DNA of 64,000 nt from Montifringilla adamsi (GCA_017590115.1 JAGGNK010010337.1:868001-932000); one strand, 5' to 3'. Shown: positions 36,868-56,600, counted from the stretch's first letter. Notes: a model not told the origin generated them from the sequence alone. Numbers and translations are program-made.

Positions 36868-37208
36868 GAACCATGGAATTGTAGAACGGTTTTGGTTGGA
36901 AGGGACCTTAAAGATCCTCCTAGTTCCAATTCCCCTGCCATGAGAAGGGACAATTTCCATCAGAGCAGGCTGCTCGGAGCCCCATCCAACCTGGCCTTGA
37001 GCACTGCCAGGGATGAGGCATCCACAGCTTCTCTGAACAACCTGTGGCAGCCTCTCAACACCTTCACAGTAAAGAATTCCTTTCTAATATCTCATCTAAA
37101 CCTACTCTCAGCCTGAAGCCATTCCCCTTGTCCTATCACTGCTCCTGTAAAGAGTTCCTCTCTGTCGTGTAGGTTCCCTTCTGCTACAGGAATGGCTGCA
37201 AGAATGAC
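36868..37208 (-). mobile_element. CR1 LINE 3' fragment, antisense
   Basis: It opens with CATGGAATTGTAGAACGGTT and TTGGTTGGAAGGGACCTTAA, the reverse complement of the CR1 3' end. It continues through CCCCATCCAACCTGGCCTTG, GGCATCCACAGCTTCTCTG and CCATTCCCCTTGTCCTATCA. The text fades out after GTAGGTTCCCTTCTGCTACA. It is a typical 5'-truncated copy. Confidence 0.93.
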
Positions 37209-37695
37209 AGAAGGAATGGAAAGGAGGAGAAGGAATAAGCAGGCTGAGTCACAGTGCCTGCTGCTCCTCTGTGGAGCTCTCAGAGGAGCTGAGATGAGTC
37301 GAGCTGTTCCCCACGCTGGGCTCAAACCCTTGTTCAGCAGCGCCAGGGACAGGCTGGGTCCAGCCCTGGCAGGGCCAGGTGGGTTTGGGGTCCCTTCACA
37401 AGGAGGGAGACTCGTAGATGGCTTCATCTGCCATCCTGGGGAGCACAGCTGGGAACGATGCCTCTCGCCAAGGCTGGCCGCCCTCTGCAAGAGGCTGATC
37501 ACAGCTCCTGGGTGGAAAGAACCAATCACCTGACGAACGAGGAACATTGCTGGATTTTAGTGATGTCTTCTCAGAGAAACAGCTGTCTGTAAAATGCATG
37601 AAGATTCATATAACTGTGCGTCCAGACGTGTAAAAACTGGATTTTGTGCTGTTTACACACCTCATAGAGCGGTACCAATAATCACTTCTTGGATT
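37209..37695. other. Unassigned DNA between two CR1 fragments
   Basis: This is about 490 bases of moderately GC-rich sequence with open frames on both strands and no recognisable domain. It may be unique DNA or a repeat I cannot name. Confidence 0.5.
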
Positions 37696-37699
37696 AAAC

Positions 37700-38225
37700 C
37701 CATTCCAGTAGGGCCAAGGTCAGGGGAGCTACAGGCCAGTCAGCCCTGCCTCTCTTTAAAAAAAGACATCTTGATACAAAGTGTGTCCAAGAAGGGTAAC
37801 AAGGCTCCTGAAAGGAAACAAGGCTTCGAAGATGTGTTTTATGAGGAGCGGCTGAGGGAGCTGGGTTTGTTCAGCCTGGAGAAGAGGGGGCTCAGGGGAG
37901 AGCTCATCGCTCCCGACACCTGCCTGAAAGGAGGCTGCAGGGAGGCGGGGGCTGGTCTCTCCTGCAGTGAGGACTCCCAGCAATGGCCTTAATCTGAGAG
38001 GGGATATTCAGATTACACACTAGAATAAATTCTTTCACTGTCAGCGTGGCCCGGCACTGGAATAGGTTGCCCAGGGAGGCGGTGGAGTCACCATCCCTGG
38101 AGATGTTCAAGGGGTTTCTGGATCTAGCTCTGTGTGACACGGTTCAGTGGTTACAGGGCTGGACCGGTGGTTGGACTGGATGATCTCGGAAGTCCCTTCC
38201 ATCCCTGACGATCCCACGATTCCAG
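37700..38225 (+). mobile_element. CR1 LINE fragment abutting the TMEM9B promoter
   Basis: From about 37830 the text is clear CR1: GAGGAGCGGCTGAGGGAGCT, TTCAGCCTGGAGAAGAGGGG, GGTTGCCCAGGGAGGCGGTGG and TTGGACTGGATGATCTCGGA with a degenerate GATTCC end. Further left, GGGAGCTACAGGCCAGTCAG near 37722 resembles the conserved YRPVS motif of the CR1 reverse transcriptase, so the copy may be longer with an internal deletion. It has stops and is not functional. It ends 193 bases before the TMEM9B start codon. Confidence 0.85.
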
Positions 38226-38342
38226 GAATATTTCCGTGCCGGCCGGCCCGCGCCCGGAACCATCGTGCGGCGCCGCCGTTCCCGCGGGGACGCCGCCAGG
38301 AACGGACGGCGCCCCACGTGAGGGCGGCGGCAGGCGGAAGTG

Positions 38343-38390
38343 ATGGCGGCGGGGGCCCGGCGGCGGCGCGGCGGCGACAAGCGGCGGTAA
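38343..38390 (+). CDS. Possible upstream ORF of TMEM9B (15 codons)
   Basis: ATG GCG GCG GGG ... TAA is an Arg/Gly-rich 15-residue frame ending 27 bases before the TMEM9B ATG. Its ATG overlaps the YY1-like motif, so it may lie at or upstream of the transcription start and never be in the mRNA. It is listed because, if transcribed, it would precede the main start in a GCG-rich leader. Confidence 0.2.
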   Translation: MAAGARRRRGGDKRR

Positions 38391-38417
38391 AGCGGCCACA
38401 GAGCGGCGGGGCCCGAC

Positions 38418-45909
<7,492 letters not shown>

Positions 45910-46920
45910 GTGGGGCTCAGGGAAGGAGCCCCAGGGATGTGCACTAGTGCAAAGAGCTGACAGAAGTCTTCCTGATCCTGCCAATTCAGAAGAGTTTTCT
46001 TGAATGATTTGTTTTTGATTAAAAAAAAAACAAACAAAGAACAAATTAAAGAAGTATTTGAACTTTGAAGGGATGTACTGGAGTGGAAGGAGTTTAAACA
46101 CATTATTTAACCAAAAGCTTAAATCTATGTTTTCAAACGGCTTTTACTAACAAAACTGAAAAGAAAACAAACCCTAAGATACCTTGGGTTGCCACTGTGG
46201 TACATTATTTACAGTTGTGACTTTATGGTGGTTTTTAACTATATATTTCTCTCTACTATTTATGTGGTTAAAAAGTACCTGGGAACACAGTAATAACTTG
46301 CAACTCACTAATCACTTTATGTAAAGACCTTTTGTAAATATACTTGGATTTTCTGCTGATTGATGCTAGGTACTGGAAATCAAAATCTTGCAGTGTAGTT
46401 TTTGGTCTCGGAGAATGAAACCCTGCTGGCTGTGTTCATTTGGTTTCTTGCACTCGTACTTTCAAGATGCTTGTATGGCAAGTGATGTCTGCAGACTTGA
46501 GGCAAAACACAAGTAGACACTGACTCCTGGAGCTGCATATTTCAAGTACTGTGATGTAGATAAATTCAAATGCAGTGCACATTCAAGACAGTGTTGACAT
46601 TTTGTTCTATTTTGCTTTAACAGCTTAATATATTGTAGGTGTATGATAGCGCTTATAAAATCTTTCCCTTTTTTTTCATGGGTAAAGTCTCAGGAGTTAG
46701 TATAAGATGAAATATTTATTATAAGAACCTTCCTGCATTTGTTTGGATTGATGGTGTAAGGCACATACTTTCTCTAGCACCTGTCATCTTGGGAGTTAGG
46801 TGTATTTTTTTATCTGTGACTCTGTACTCATCTCTCTTCAGAGGTTATACAGTTGCTGGATGACTAACTTTCATATATCCCCTTTGGAATGTAACAATTA
46901 AAGATAAAAGTGATTTTTGA
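45910..46920 (+). other. TMEM9B: TMEM9B 3' UTR
   Basis: AT-rich sequence after the TAA stop. An internal AATTAAAG lies at about 46035 after an A-rich run, and a stronger candidate end, ATTAAA, lies at 46897. The length (about 1 kb) is inferred from the signal positions. Confidence 0.6.
46897..46902 (+). terminator. TMEM9B: Candidate poly(A) signal of TMEM9B
   Basis: ATTAAA in GTAACAATTAAAGATAAAAG, followed by a T-rich stretch and TCAGTTTGTCATCATTTTTC. ATTAAA is the commonest variant of AATAAA. Confidence 0.5.
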
Positions 46921-46924
46921 AAAA

Positions 46925-48375
46925 TAGTTCTGCATTATCAGTTTGTCATCATTTTTCTCCCTCATTATGCCGCATGTAAATTCCATCTGTAAAAGTGCTC
47001 TAAACACATTTCAGAGAAGAATTGTGCACTTGTTCAGTGATTAGATAAAGAAAGGCTCATCAGATTGTTAATTGAAAGAAGTTTTTAATCCCTGACTCAG
47101 GTGTAGCTGTGCATATATAGTTGCATTATTGTGGGACCGTTTTCAGTTCAGTATGGAAGGAGGTGGTCCATGGATGAATACTCTGTTTCTGGGGGCAGTT
47201 TTGGCTTGCTTAGTCCGTTCCTGGGGGGCAGCCAGGTACAGGGCTTTGTTTTCATGTCTGTCCTGTAGATTTCCAAACCTCACTTAACCTGGAGTGATTT
47301 TAAGCAGGTGGTGAATTGGTGGATTCACAGGATTCTTGCTTTAAATTAAAAAAAAAAAATGCACAAGGATTGACAGGTCAAGAAAAATAAATTCAGGCTT
47401 TTTTTGTGTTTAAAATGAAGCTATGGAAATTAGTTTGCTTATGCCTTGACAGTGAATATTTACCTAAATTCTAGCCAATTGTTCTATTTAGATATTAGAG
47501 TACAAAATGCCAATAAATGAAAATACTGCTTTGTATTTTCATTATTATACTGTAGTAGTCTGCAACAGAAGGCAAACAGGAAGTGAACAAACCACATTCC
47601 TGATTACTTTTTCAGGTAGTCTGGATGTGTTCAATAGCAGTTTCAAAATTTCTAGCCCTTAATGCCAAGTTTTGTTGCCATCATAGCTGTGGTGTGGGTG
47701 GAAAAGCCCAACCAGAAATGAGCAGATCTAACTGTAAGCTACTTTGCATGTTGTCAATTGACTATAAATTGCAGCAGTCATTCACTCAGTGGAACAAGCT
47801 ACATAATTCAGGTAAGAGACTTGCACATTGCTGTATCTAGCCACAGATCTTCACTGAAGATCAATGTTCTTGTTAATCACTTCTACCAGCCATTTACTAA
47901 CAGTGTTCTCATAGCTTTTTAATTAATCCTGTTTAATGTGATCTCTTATTTAATAAGGTATAAGAAAAAATGTAACGTTAACATCTTTTTTTTTTCAATA
48001 TCATTCAGATATTTTCAGGTATTCATCACTCTTTAAACAACACATCTTGTTTCCCTGGATTTTACTTCCATCTGAGGATTGGTGAGTCTCTAGTCTAACA
48101 GGAAAATGTTCCTAACACTTTGTGCAGGTGTTGAGGCAGCAGGTAACTGTTTTATGTAACCTTGTTACACAGCAGAAGTGTCAGTACTAAGTAACAAATA
48201 CTGCAAGTATCTCTTCTTAAGGGGTTCTGTTGGTTGTGGTTTCTTCTCTAGAGTCATGTACCATAATTTTTTTTTTTTTTTTCTCTGTGTGGCAGACTTT
48301 TCTTTCTCAGTGTTTTTAAGTTGTTTGCAGCAGAAAGGTTTTTTTTTGCATGCGTATTAATGTGAAATGCCACAT
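46925..48375. other. Intergenic DNA between TMEM9B and the inverted repeat
   Basis: AT-rich sequence without a supported gene. Runs of A at about 47350 and T at about 48268-48282 are the only simple repeats noted. Confidence 0.65.
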
Positions 48376-48504
48376 TCAATATGTGATCTTAACAGAATGG
48401 AAAACCTGTGCAGAGAATGGATTTCAATCTTCATTCCACATCTGTTAGGGATTACATCCACTCATACAAAGATTTACAAGAAGTTTAGAGACGAGAGAAT
48501 TTCC
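48376..48504 (+). repeat. Inverted repeat, left arm
   Basis: This 129-base arm (from TCAATATGTGATCTTAAC to AGAGAATTTCC) is the reverse complement of 49491-49621. A hand alignment gives about ten mismatches and one 2-base gap, so about 92% identity. It includes exact shared runs such as GGAAAACCTGTGCAGAGAAT and AAGATTTACAAGAAGTTTAG. No similarity continues inside the arms. The family is not one I can name. Confidence 0.9.
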
Positions 48505-49490
48505 GTGTGTGTTCATGCTTTTAGCCTACCTACAGAAGTACCTTTTAAGATGCATGGGACTCCCACTCATGCCTAACAGCTATAAATTAATTCTTCACTT
48601 AGAGGATTTCTGTTTTGAAATCTGTGTGCATTAGAAAAAGAGACAACTCTGCATACAGAGGCATTTTGATACAATATGTTGTGAGAATAGGTCCATACCA
48701 ATAAATATTCTCTGTGTAAATGTGGCAGGTATGAAGTCATTAGAAAACATTACATTATCCCCATATCCTTGTGAAGGATTTATGTTATGGAACTGTGATT
48801 GGAACATCTGAAGCTTTGCCAGATTTCTGTGAGTATGGAATCCAGCAGTTTCTGGTAATCTAGTTTAATGTTCAGGTGTGGATTCCATTTTAGAGGATGC
48901 AATAGACTCTTAAGTGCTTTGGACAACAGTGTATGGATGTACAAGTGGATGGTGAGTAAGAGCATTTTTGGATCTATTCTATGTAGGCAAGTATTGGTTG
49001 CAACCTGTGAGGGTGGCTCACAGTGGTTCTTTAAAAATTAGCTGGTTATTTAAAATGTATTTAAAGAAGCTATTAGGTAACAGTCATTACATTCTCAGCA
49101 GTTAGGCTGATGTTTAGCTGTTTGAATAATCATATTGGGAAGGCACCATAATGCAGCTTCTTGTAAGCCACGGCAAGAGTATCTTTGTGATAAATGTGTC
49201 AGGGAGATTTGAGTAGTTAGACCTGCTTAATGCTCCTCTGAAGAGAGGGTGTGAAGGTGGGCCAGTCAGACTTACAGGTTTCCAGCAGGGCCCCCAACAG
49301 CTGTGTGCCATCCCTTCTTTGTATTATTAGGACATGCATTTTTCCTTTAATGAAGTGTCCATTTCATAAATATGAAATATTTAATATTTAATTTCTAGCA
49401 GGAGAATTTTTTTTAGTATTTCATGTCTGTGTTTAATCTGCAGGTAGGTGGAGAAGGAATGTGAGGACCCAAGGAGGTGTTAGATTTAGT
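48505..49490. other. Spacer between the inverted repeat arms
   Basis: About 990 bases of AT-rich DNA without long frames or recognisable protein similarity. A transposase is not encoded here. Confidence 0.6.
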
Positions 49491-49621
49491 GGAAATTCTC
49501 TTGTCTCTCTAAACTTCTTGTAAATCTTTGTGTGAGTGGATGTAATACCTGACAGACATGGAATTAAGATTGAAATCCATTCTCTGCACAGGTTTTCCAT
49601 TTTGTTAAGATGATATATTGA
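49491..49621 (-). repeat. Inverted repeat, right arm
   Basis: This is the partner of 48376-48504 in opposite orientation, about 1 kb away. If both arms were in one transcript they could pair into a long hairpin. They could also be two copies of an old repeat, or the ends of a non-autonomous DNA element with unusually long terminal inverted repeats. Confidence 0.9.
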
Positions 49622-50142
49622 AGTGAATCAAGTGAATAGAGAGAAAAATAATTTGTCTTTGAAGGCTCTTTGGTATGAACAGGGGTCTTTTACTGGAATT
49701 GTAGATGCAGTTTTTTTCAGGGATGGGAAGGAAGTGAGGAGAATGCCTCAGGTGTTGGCCTGCTTTATTTGTTTGTAAGTTTTGGTGGGTTTGGAGCAAG
49801 CTAGACCTATGTGGAATGCATGTAGGTAGAGTCTCAATTTCTAAAGCTGAGGTGAAAGGCGACTGCTTTCTCTTGCCTTCAGGAAACTTTAGTGGCTTTA
49901 TATTAATATCTGTTGTGTATTAATTTAATCAGTGTGACCGACTTGCACTTTCTTGTACTTTTCAAATGGTATGTCTTGTTCTACCTGATCTTCTGACATC
50001 ATTCTGAAATGTCACAAATACATTAAAAAAATCTCTTCTGGAAAATGTCAGCAAGGCCTGGAGTTGGTAAGTCCAGGTGAGTTTTTTATACTGTTAGTGT
50101 GAGTTGGTTTAAGTATTCTGTAATTATGTGTTTCCAGGCTAA
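49622..50142 (+). other. ASCL3: ASCL3 upstream region
   Basis: No CpG island or clear TATA box is present, which fits a tissue-restricted gene. TTTCCAG at 50131-50137, six bases before the first ATG (50143), looks like a splice acceptor, so a 5' non-coding exon probably lies further upstream. Confidence 0.45.
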
Positions 50143-50676
50143 ATGCAGAACCTGATGGATGGCAAAAGCTACTGTAACCTCATCTGTGCTGAGGCTCAGC
50201 ACATCCAGCTGGCAAGGCCTTTCTGTGCAGACCCACTGGTCACGTTTCACGTGTACCCAGAAACACCAAACCAGGTCCCTTTGGCCGAAGATTTGGCATT
50301 CCTTCCTTTCATGTCGGAGCATCTCATCACAGAGACCTTCTACAGCGAGCCCTGCCCCTTTCCCTACCAAATGCCCCATTCCAGTCTCCACAAAAGTGAG
50401 TATGGGTCAGCTTTCATCAGGAAGAGGAATGAGAGGGAAAGGCAGCGTGTTAAGTGTGTCAATGAAGGCTATGCCAAGCTGAGGCACCACCTGCCCAAGG
50501 AGTACTTGGAGAAAAGGCTCAGCAAAGTGGAGACCCTCCGTGCTGCTATAAAATACATCAGGTACCTGCAGTCTGTGCTGTGCACTGACTCCGTGGTGGC
50601 AGGAAAAGGTGTCACGGAGCCAAACCAAGCACCTAAAGCCACTAACAAACCAACCCAGTTTTTGAATTCCATCTGA
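50143..50676 (+). CDS. ASCL3: ASCL3, achaete-scute family bHLH transcription factor 3
   Basis: A single-exon coding region of 177 aa (about 180 in human). The N-terminal half keeps family-specific stretches: PLVTFHVYPETP (residues 31-42) and YSEPCPFPYQMP (67-78). The bHLH domain is at about 93-146: basic region RKRNERERQRVKCVNEGY, helix 1 to loop LRHHLPKEYLEKRLSKVETL, and helix 2 AAIKYIRYLQSVL. The NERERxRVxxVN signature is typical of the achaete-scute family, which binds E-box DNA as heterodimers with E proteins. The VKCVNEGYAKLRHHLP form separates ASCL3 from ASCL1 and ASCL2. Met5 (MDGKSY, 50155) is an alternative start matching the human N-terminus better. In mammals it marks salivary duct progenitors. 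Confidence 0.96.
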   Translation: MQNLMDGKSYCNLICAEAQHIQLARPFCADPLVTFHVYPETPNQVPLAEDLAFLPFMSEHLITETFYSEPCPFPYQMPHSSLHKSEYGSAFIRKRNERERQRVKCVNEGYAKLRHHLPKEYLEKRLSKVETLRAAIKYIRYLQSVLCTDSVVAGKGVTEPNQAPKATNKPTQFLNSI

Positions 50677-51010
50677 AGTATTCCAAAGCCAGCCAAAGGC
50701 ATCCTGTCTGGGAATGTAGTAGCCACTGTGTCAGTGACGTGTGTGTTCCTGGCACTTCTTGGGAGCAGATCGTGGCACACGTCAGTATCAGCCCACACAA
50801 GAGCTTTACGTTGCTGATAGTTACTACACTTAGATATCAGAGGGACAACTGGGAAAATCTCAGCTGAATGACTTAAGTTAATTCATGAAAATCAGAACGA
50901 CTTTCTAAATTTGTCAGCAAGCTAAAAATGTGACACCTATATGTGTGAAGTAACTGTATGTATCATCACAACCTGCATGCTTTAAAATAAAACCTCTCTG
51001 CTTATGGGAC
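50677..51010 (+). other. ASCL3: ASCL3 3' UTR with poly(A) signal at 50986-50991
   Basis: A short 3' UTR of about 330 bases ends at AATAAA in TTTAAAATAAAACCTCTCTG, followed by a T/GT-rich region. The spacing is normal for cleavage about 15-25 bases downstream. Confidence 0.7.
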
Positions 51011-51011
51011 T

Positions 51012-53620
51012 GAGATTCTTCTCATTTTCTGTCATGTTATTGGTTTACTCTCACATGCACTTTCTTAAAATATTCACTCTAATTGCCAGTGTTTCTTTTA
51101 AAATGCCTTTTTAAAGGTTCTAAGGAGGGTTGTTAGATGCCAAAAGAAAGGATAATTTAGTTTAAAAGCGAGAAAATAGAGTAGGGTAGGAGCTCTCTGA
51201 AGTACAGTTACTGAACGTAGGAAGAGCATAAAGTTTTGTGAGTGCTGTTCCATCATTTTCTTATTAGTGAACATTTTAATCACATTGAAAACTTTTTGAC
51301 ATTAAGTAATTTCTATTGAAAATTGGATTGTTGTACAGATGCTAGTGCCCTTAAAAATTACTAGGACTGCTTACAAAATACTGTAAAGAGGACTGGCAAG
51401 GTTTTAGTCATCATCATAAAAATAACCTGCAATATAAATTTTTTTGGACTTTAATAATGGTTGAGGTCTGGAGTGGTCTTCCCCAACCTCCCAGTCTGTT
51501 CCTCTGTACTGCTGATGGTTTCAGTTAAGTGTTATGAAATAGAACTGTGTGAAGATGATGAAGAGAGATTAGCTCATAACCAATGAAATGTCTTAACATT
51601 TCCTCTGTGTAAGAGAATAATACTAAATAATTCTGCTGACAGCATGAGAATTTCTAAGTTGTCTGTGCAGCAGAACATACTAAAAAATGGTTACAGACTT
51701 CCCAGGTGATGTATTCTCCTCCCTAACTGCAGTTATCCCACCCTGTTACATTTTTATAGCACTGAATTGAAACATACCTAAAAAAAAAAGACAATTAAGT
51801 ATTCCAAGCACCTCCTCCCCCCACAAAACCACAAACAAAACCAACCAAACAAAAAAAAATCAACAAATATCAACTCTTTGTCTTTCTTTTACGGAGGATG
51901 TGAAAATTAGGGATCTCAGCAGAGATTAACAGGTAGGTTTCTGCATTATAGTATGACATATTTTTGATAGGCACTTTGTAAGAGAGGGGTAGAATTCATT
52001 AATCCTTCCCCCTTATTGTGAGAGGAGAAAGTTGTAAAGTGATTTGACCTTGGTTTGTCTCAGCTTCAACCTTTCTGTGCACATTTCAAACATGTTTATT
52101 TGTCACACCCTGTGGTGGTAAGCTTTTTTTAAGATTTTCCTTAACCTGAACTGTAACTTTGATGCTGGTTTTTGCCCTGCAATCACATAGGCAGAAGCCT
52201 AGAGGACACTGAGCTCTCTTAAAATTCTTTCCCTGAGGTGCAGGAGATCCATGTGGAGTTGAAAATTGAGCGAATGTGTGGCAGTCAAATGGTCCTCTCT
52301 GAAGTCACATTCTGCTGGGCTTTAAGCAGTCAGGTCAGGATGTCCAGCCCTGGGAGTAACAGCTGTGGCAACCTCCCTAGCAACTGGGAAACACTGGCAG
52401 CAGTGTTTGCCCTGTGTCCAACAGGCAAAAGGGTGACATTTCTGCATCCAGACTAAATCCAGGTGGTGTATTGTTACCAATAGCTGGTAAGTGTAAAATA
52501 CTGCTGTGCCAAAGTACTTGGAGTAATCCAGAAAAAGCAGCATAATTGCCTTTGTCAGTGCACTGGTTTAGAAACAGGGGTGTTAAAATGTGCTTTAATG
52601 TAAAGTGATAGTTGCCTTTCTTTGCAAAGTATTACTGATTCCATCTTGTTTTGGTTTATAACAGCAATTTGTGCAGTTATGAAAGAAATTGGTATATTGT
52701 GCTAATTTTCTGACTTAAATATTAATTTTTCAGCAGTTAATCCACTCTTCCTGCTGGATTTGCTGTGCTAGTTTTCTGAGATTATGTATCTATCTGGGAG
52801 TCTCCATAAAACAAGTCTTCCAGATCATATTTCTTAGATAAGAGACAAAATATCATCTAAACATGAGTGCTTAAACTGCATTTTGTAAAATAAATTAAGC
52901 ACTTAAATTTTATAGGTTGTTGAATTTCCATGCAAGTGTTATCATAAGTGTTTCTAAGCAATGTTTAAAAAGAAAAAAATTAATGGAAGCTTGTCTACTA
53001 CATCTTTTGAAATTACCAGAGATAGAATCACATCATTGATCTTACAGTGACAGCCTCTGAATAGTTATCACTTGTCACATCTGATCATCTCATTCTTTCT
53101 TGTTGCAAGCCATAATCCTACTGTTAATAAAACATGACAGGACAGCTGAAAGATCAAAATATTTCCTCTTAATACATCATTATAAATAAATAACAGGGAA
53201 ATGTAATCTAACATCAAGTTCAAAACCTGTCATGTTTACTCAGCTTGTCAACTTCAGCTGTAATTTGTGTCTCAGCTTGTAAAACAGGGAAGGTTTGGCT
53301 GGGTCTGTACAAGAAAGCTTTAAAGGAAGAATGTATGTATAAGAAAAGAGAGCTGGAAACAAAGAAAGAAAAAAATGTTGGAGGGAGGTGAAAGTTATTT
53401 TCCTGGGGATTTTCACAGCATTTATAGTTTCCTTGAGTGTTTTTTTCCAGGTTAGGATTTGGGTATGTGAAGATCACTGAAGTCAGTCATGTGGGCTCAT
53501 CTGGCCAAATGCCAGTCTGAATATTTTGAATTCAGTGTTTTTAAACAAAAATAAACATTTAATCAAAATTACTGTGTACACTGGCCAGCACTTGCTTGTT
53601 GTCTCGTTTTTTTCCAACAG
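51012..53620. other. Intergenic DNA between ASCL3 and the C11orf16 orthologue
   Basis: AT-rich sequence with an A-rich run and CAAAC-type low complexity at about 51779-51860. Any 5' non-coding exon of the next gene would lie here, but none is identifiable. No transposon was recognised. Confidence 0.6.
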
Positions 53621-53658
53621 GTCACAGCCGAGTCCTGCAGGAAACAGCTTTTCCAAGT

Positions 53659-56600
53659 ATGGCTCGTTTGGAAGGGTCCCTGCCCAGGGGTCACAGGTAT
53701 TGCAGTGTGAGGCCAGTTTTGGACAAGTTTTCATGTTCCACTGTCATATCCACAATTAATCCCTGCTGCAGGAGCTCTTTTGTTATGTATCCTGCCTGGA
53801 TTGCTGAGCACCTTGACTCCAAAAGGTAAAATAAAGTTCCTGCTTAAGTCTGTGATTTGCTTTTTGTTTATCTAAAGGGATAAACCAGGCTGGTGTATCA
53901 GATTAATAAATTAGCAGCTTGAACATCATTTGAGCTTTCCCACCCCTGCACTGGCACTTTTTTAAATGTATTAACTAAAGTTATTTGCTACCTTGGAGAT
54001 TATGAAGAGCAAAACCTGAGTAAGCCTCCTGTCAAAGAAACATTCCTTTAATATTATTGGGATAAATAAAAGCATCTTGCCTTAGCAGTCATCTTCCACA
54101 AAATGTTGCTAATGCTTTGTGACAGGGGATTATTTTCCCAGTTTTGAACTAGAAGCTGTCATCAACCAGCAGCTTTGTTGTTTACTTCTCTGCTTTGCTG
54201 TTCCCTGAATGCTGCAGTGTAAACCATCGGCTCCAGCACTCTGGAGTGCACCTATGCTGTGCTCTGTGCTGCAGATGGATCTTTTCCCCTCGTCTGAAAG
54301 GTTGCATTGTCTTGCCAGGTAAACAGCAAAGGGGCTGGTGCAAGTAATGCTGGCCCAGGGTTCCAGCATGCTCCTGGCTCACTTCCTGTAAACCCCAAAG
54401 CAAAGAAATCTGAGTAAAATTGGGCACTGATGTGTTTTTCCCAGGATCAAGGAATTATCCCAGCACGTTTTCTATTTCTTCCCACACTGTTTGGCCTGTG
54501 GGAGTGCTACAAAATGAGGTGGAGTGTTCCAATTCTTAAACCTTACAAGATGATTTTTTTCATGACCTGCAGAATCTATTTCTTTCAGGGCTGACCCATT
54601 TTCTTTTCTTCGAGGTGCCAATGGATCAGCCACTGCCTCCCCTCCCCTGGCCCAGCATGGAAGAGCCTGGGGGAATCAGGGAGCACGGACAGCAACGTGC
54701 CTGTGCTGGCTAGAGGGGAACAAGATGGATTTTATTACCCTGGTACAGTAAAAGAGGAGATAGAGGTGAGTGATGGTTGCTCTGTGGTAGCTGGGGACAT
54801 GTGTAACAGGGAGCAGCCTTCACACACCACCTGAGTTCAGTGTAGCAGTTTTTGGTTCTTCAGTGTAGCAGGTTTTGGTTCAGTTTTTGATGAGATTAGA
54901 GTACAGCTCACCAGGGCAGCAGCCTTGTGCTGGTGCTGATCACTGAGCCAGGCTGACTCAGCCCCAGTTCTGCTGCCAGCAGTGTAGAGGCTACTGTTGT
55001 GTGTAGACAGAGAAACAAACAGTACAGGCAAAGGGTTTGTGTTTTATGTACATATGTCCAGGTTGAGTCAGCCACAGACCAGGCTCAGGGTCTTTCCAGA
55101 AAAGGTAGTGAAAGCTTTAATTCATTGGTTTGTTAGCACTTCAAACTTAAACACAGAAAGGAGCCTGTTCTTTCTCAAGAACAGGGAAGTACATAATCTC
55201 ATTGTTGATGGAAAGCCTCTTGACAGGCCTTAATAGAAAATAAAAAATTAAAAAATAGAAAACAGAAAAATTCCCCAAGAAGCAGAGCTAGTGTTGTATG
55301 TAATGAGGAAGGACTTGGGCATGAGTGATGAACAGGTCTGAATGGCTTTAGTGTCCCCTGTTCCTTGGCACACACAGCATGATTTGTGAAATACACTTGT
55401 CTATAGCTTTTTCTCTTGGGAAAGAAAATACAGATCCTAGTGGCAGTGAATCTGAACACATGGCTTCAGTCATCTTGCTTTCAGGTGAGCCTCACAGAGG
55501 TTTTTTTGGGCTGTCTCAATGCTGAACTAACATCACACACCCTAGCTGCTGTTCAGGCTTGTTTTGCCCTAGTCATATAGGCCCAGGATGGTCTCCCAGC
55601 AGAAGTTGCATTACCTGGCACATTATGGAGTGTTTTTCAGTGGAATTGTTATTTTGTTCCTGGTAACAGAGTGAAAGAGGCATGTTCCTGGTAGAGTTTG
55701 CCAAACCACTAGTGTCACGTGGAAGGCATCCAGTGTGTGTGCAAAAAACAGCACAGGATGACATCCTGGAATATGTGAATGGGATGAAGCACTCCTTGCT
55801 CCCTGGAGACAAAGTGCTGGCACCCTGGGAGCCAGATAGGGCCAGGTATGGCCCAGGAACTGTCCTCAGAGGCATTGAGACAAGGGATCCCTTACGAGGT
55901 AAGAAAAGTGCTGCTCTCTTCCTCCTCTTGTTCCTCTGGAGCACCAGTGAGGATAAACTCCTGTCAGGGTGCTGCTGCCAGAGAAATAACAGAGCACAGA
56001 CTACAGCTCAGTGTTGCTCCAAGCTTGCAGGGGCTGATGGATATCTGTGTGTAAGCACACCAGTGTGACCCTAAGGAGGTTGTGACCCATAAAAATGTCA
56101 TCATCTTTGTCCATGGGTGTAGCTGGGACAAGGCTGTGGCTGCCATGTTCAGGACTGTGGCCTTTTCATGACAGACACAAGTGAGACAACTTCCAGGAAG
56201 CATTCATCTGAGCTTAAATACTCACATTTGTACCAAATGGTACATCTGGGGGTGATTTTATCACCCAGATGTAGGAAATTTCAGCTGCTCATTCATTTTC
56301 CCTGTGTCTGACAGTCAAGCTCCACTGACTTACCAAAATACTATTCTCAGAGCAGTACTGCTAAATTTGGCAGCAACAACAAAAATTACTGTCACAGTTT
56401 TCTTGTTCCTCTGATGACAGATTGGGAGGAAAGATGCTGCCAGGCCTGTTGTTTTAGCCATGGTGTCCAGGCTGCCCACTCACCTCTGTGACACTGTGGT
56501 GAGGTGTTAGAGAAGGGCAAGAGTTGATCCTGCCTCTTGACAGGAGTAGAAAGTGCATAAAGCTGCAAAGCCTGATCTGTCTGTGTGCACTGCCCAGGCA

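Noticed and set aside
36652..37992. Open frames of 110-155 codons near 37 kb
   Set aside because: They largely overlap antisense and sense CR1 fragments and carry no intact reverse transcriptase.
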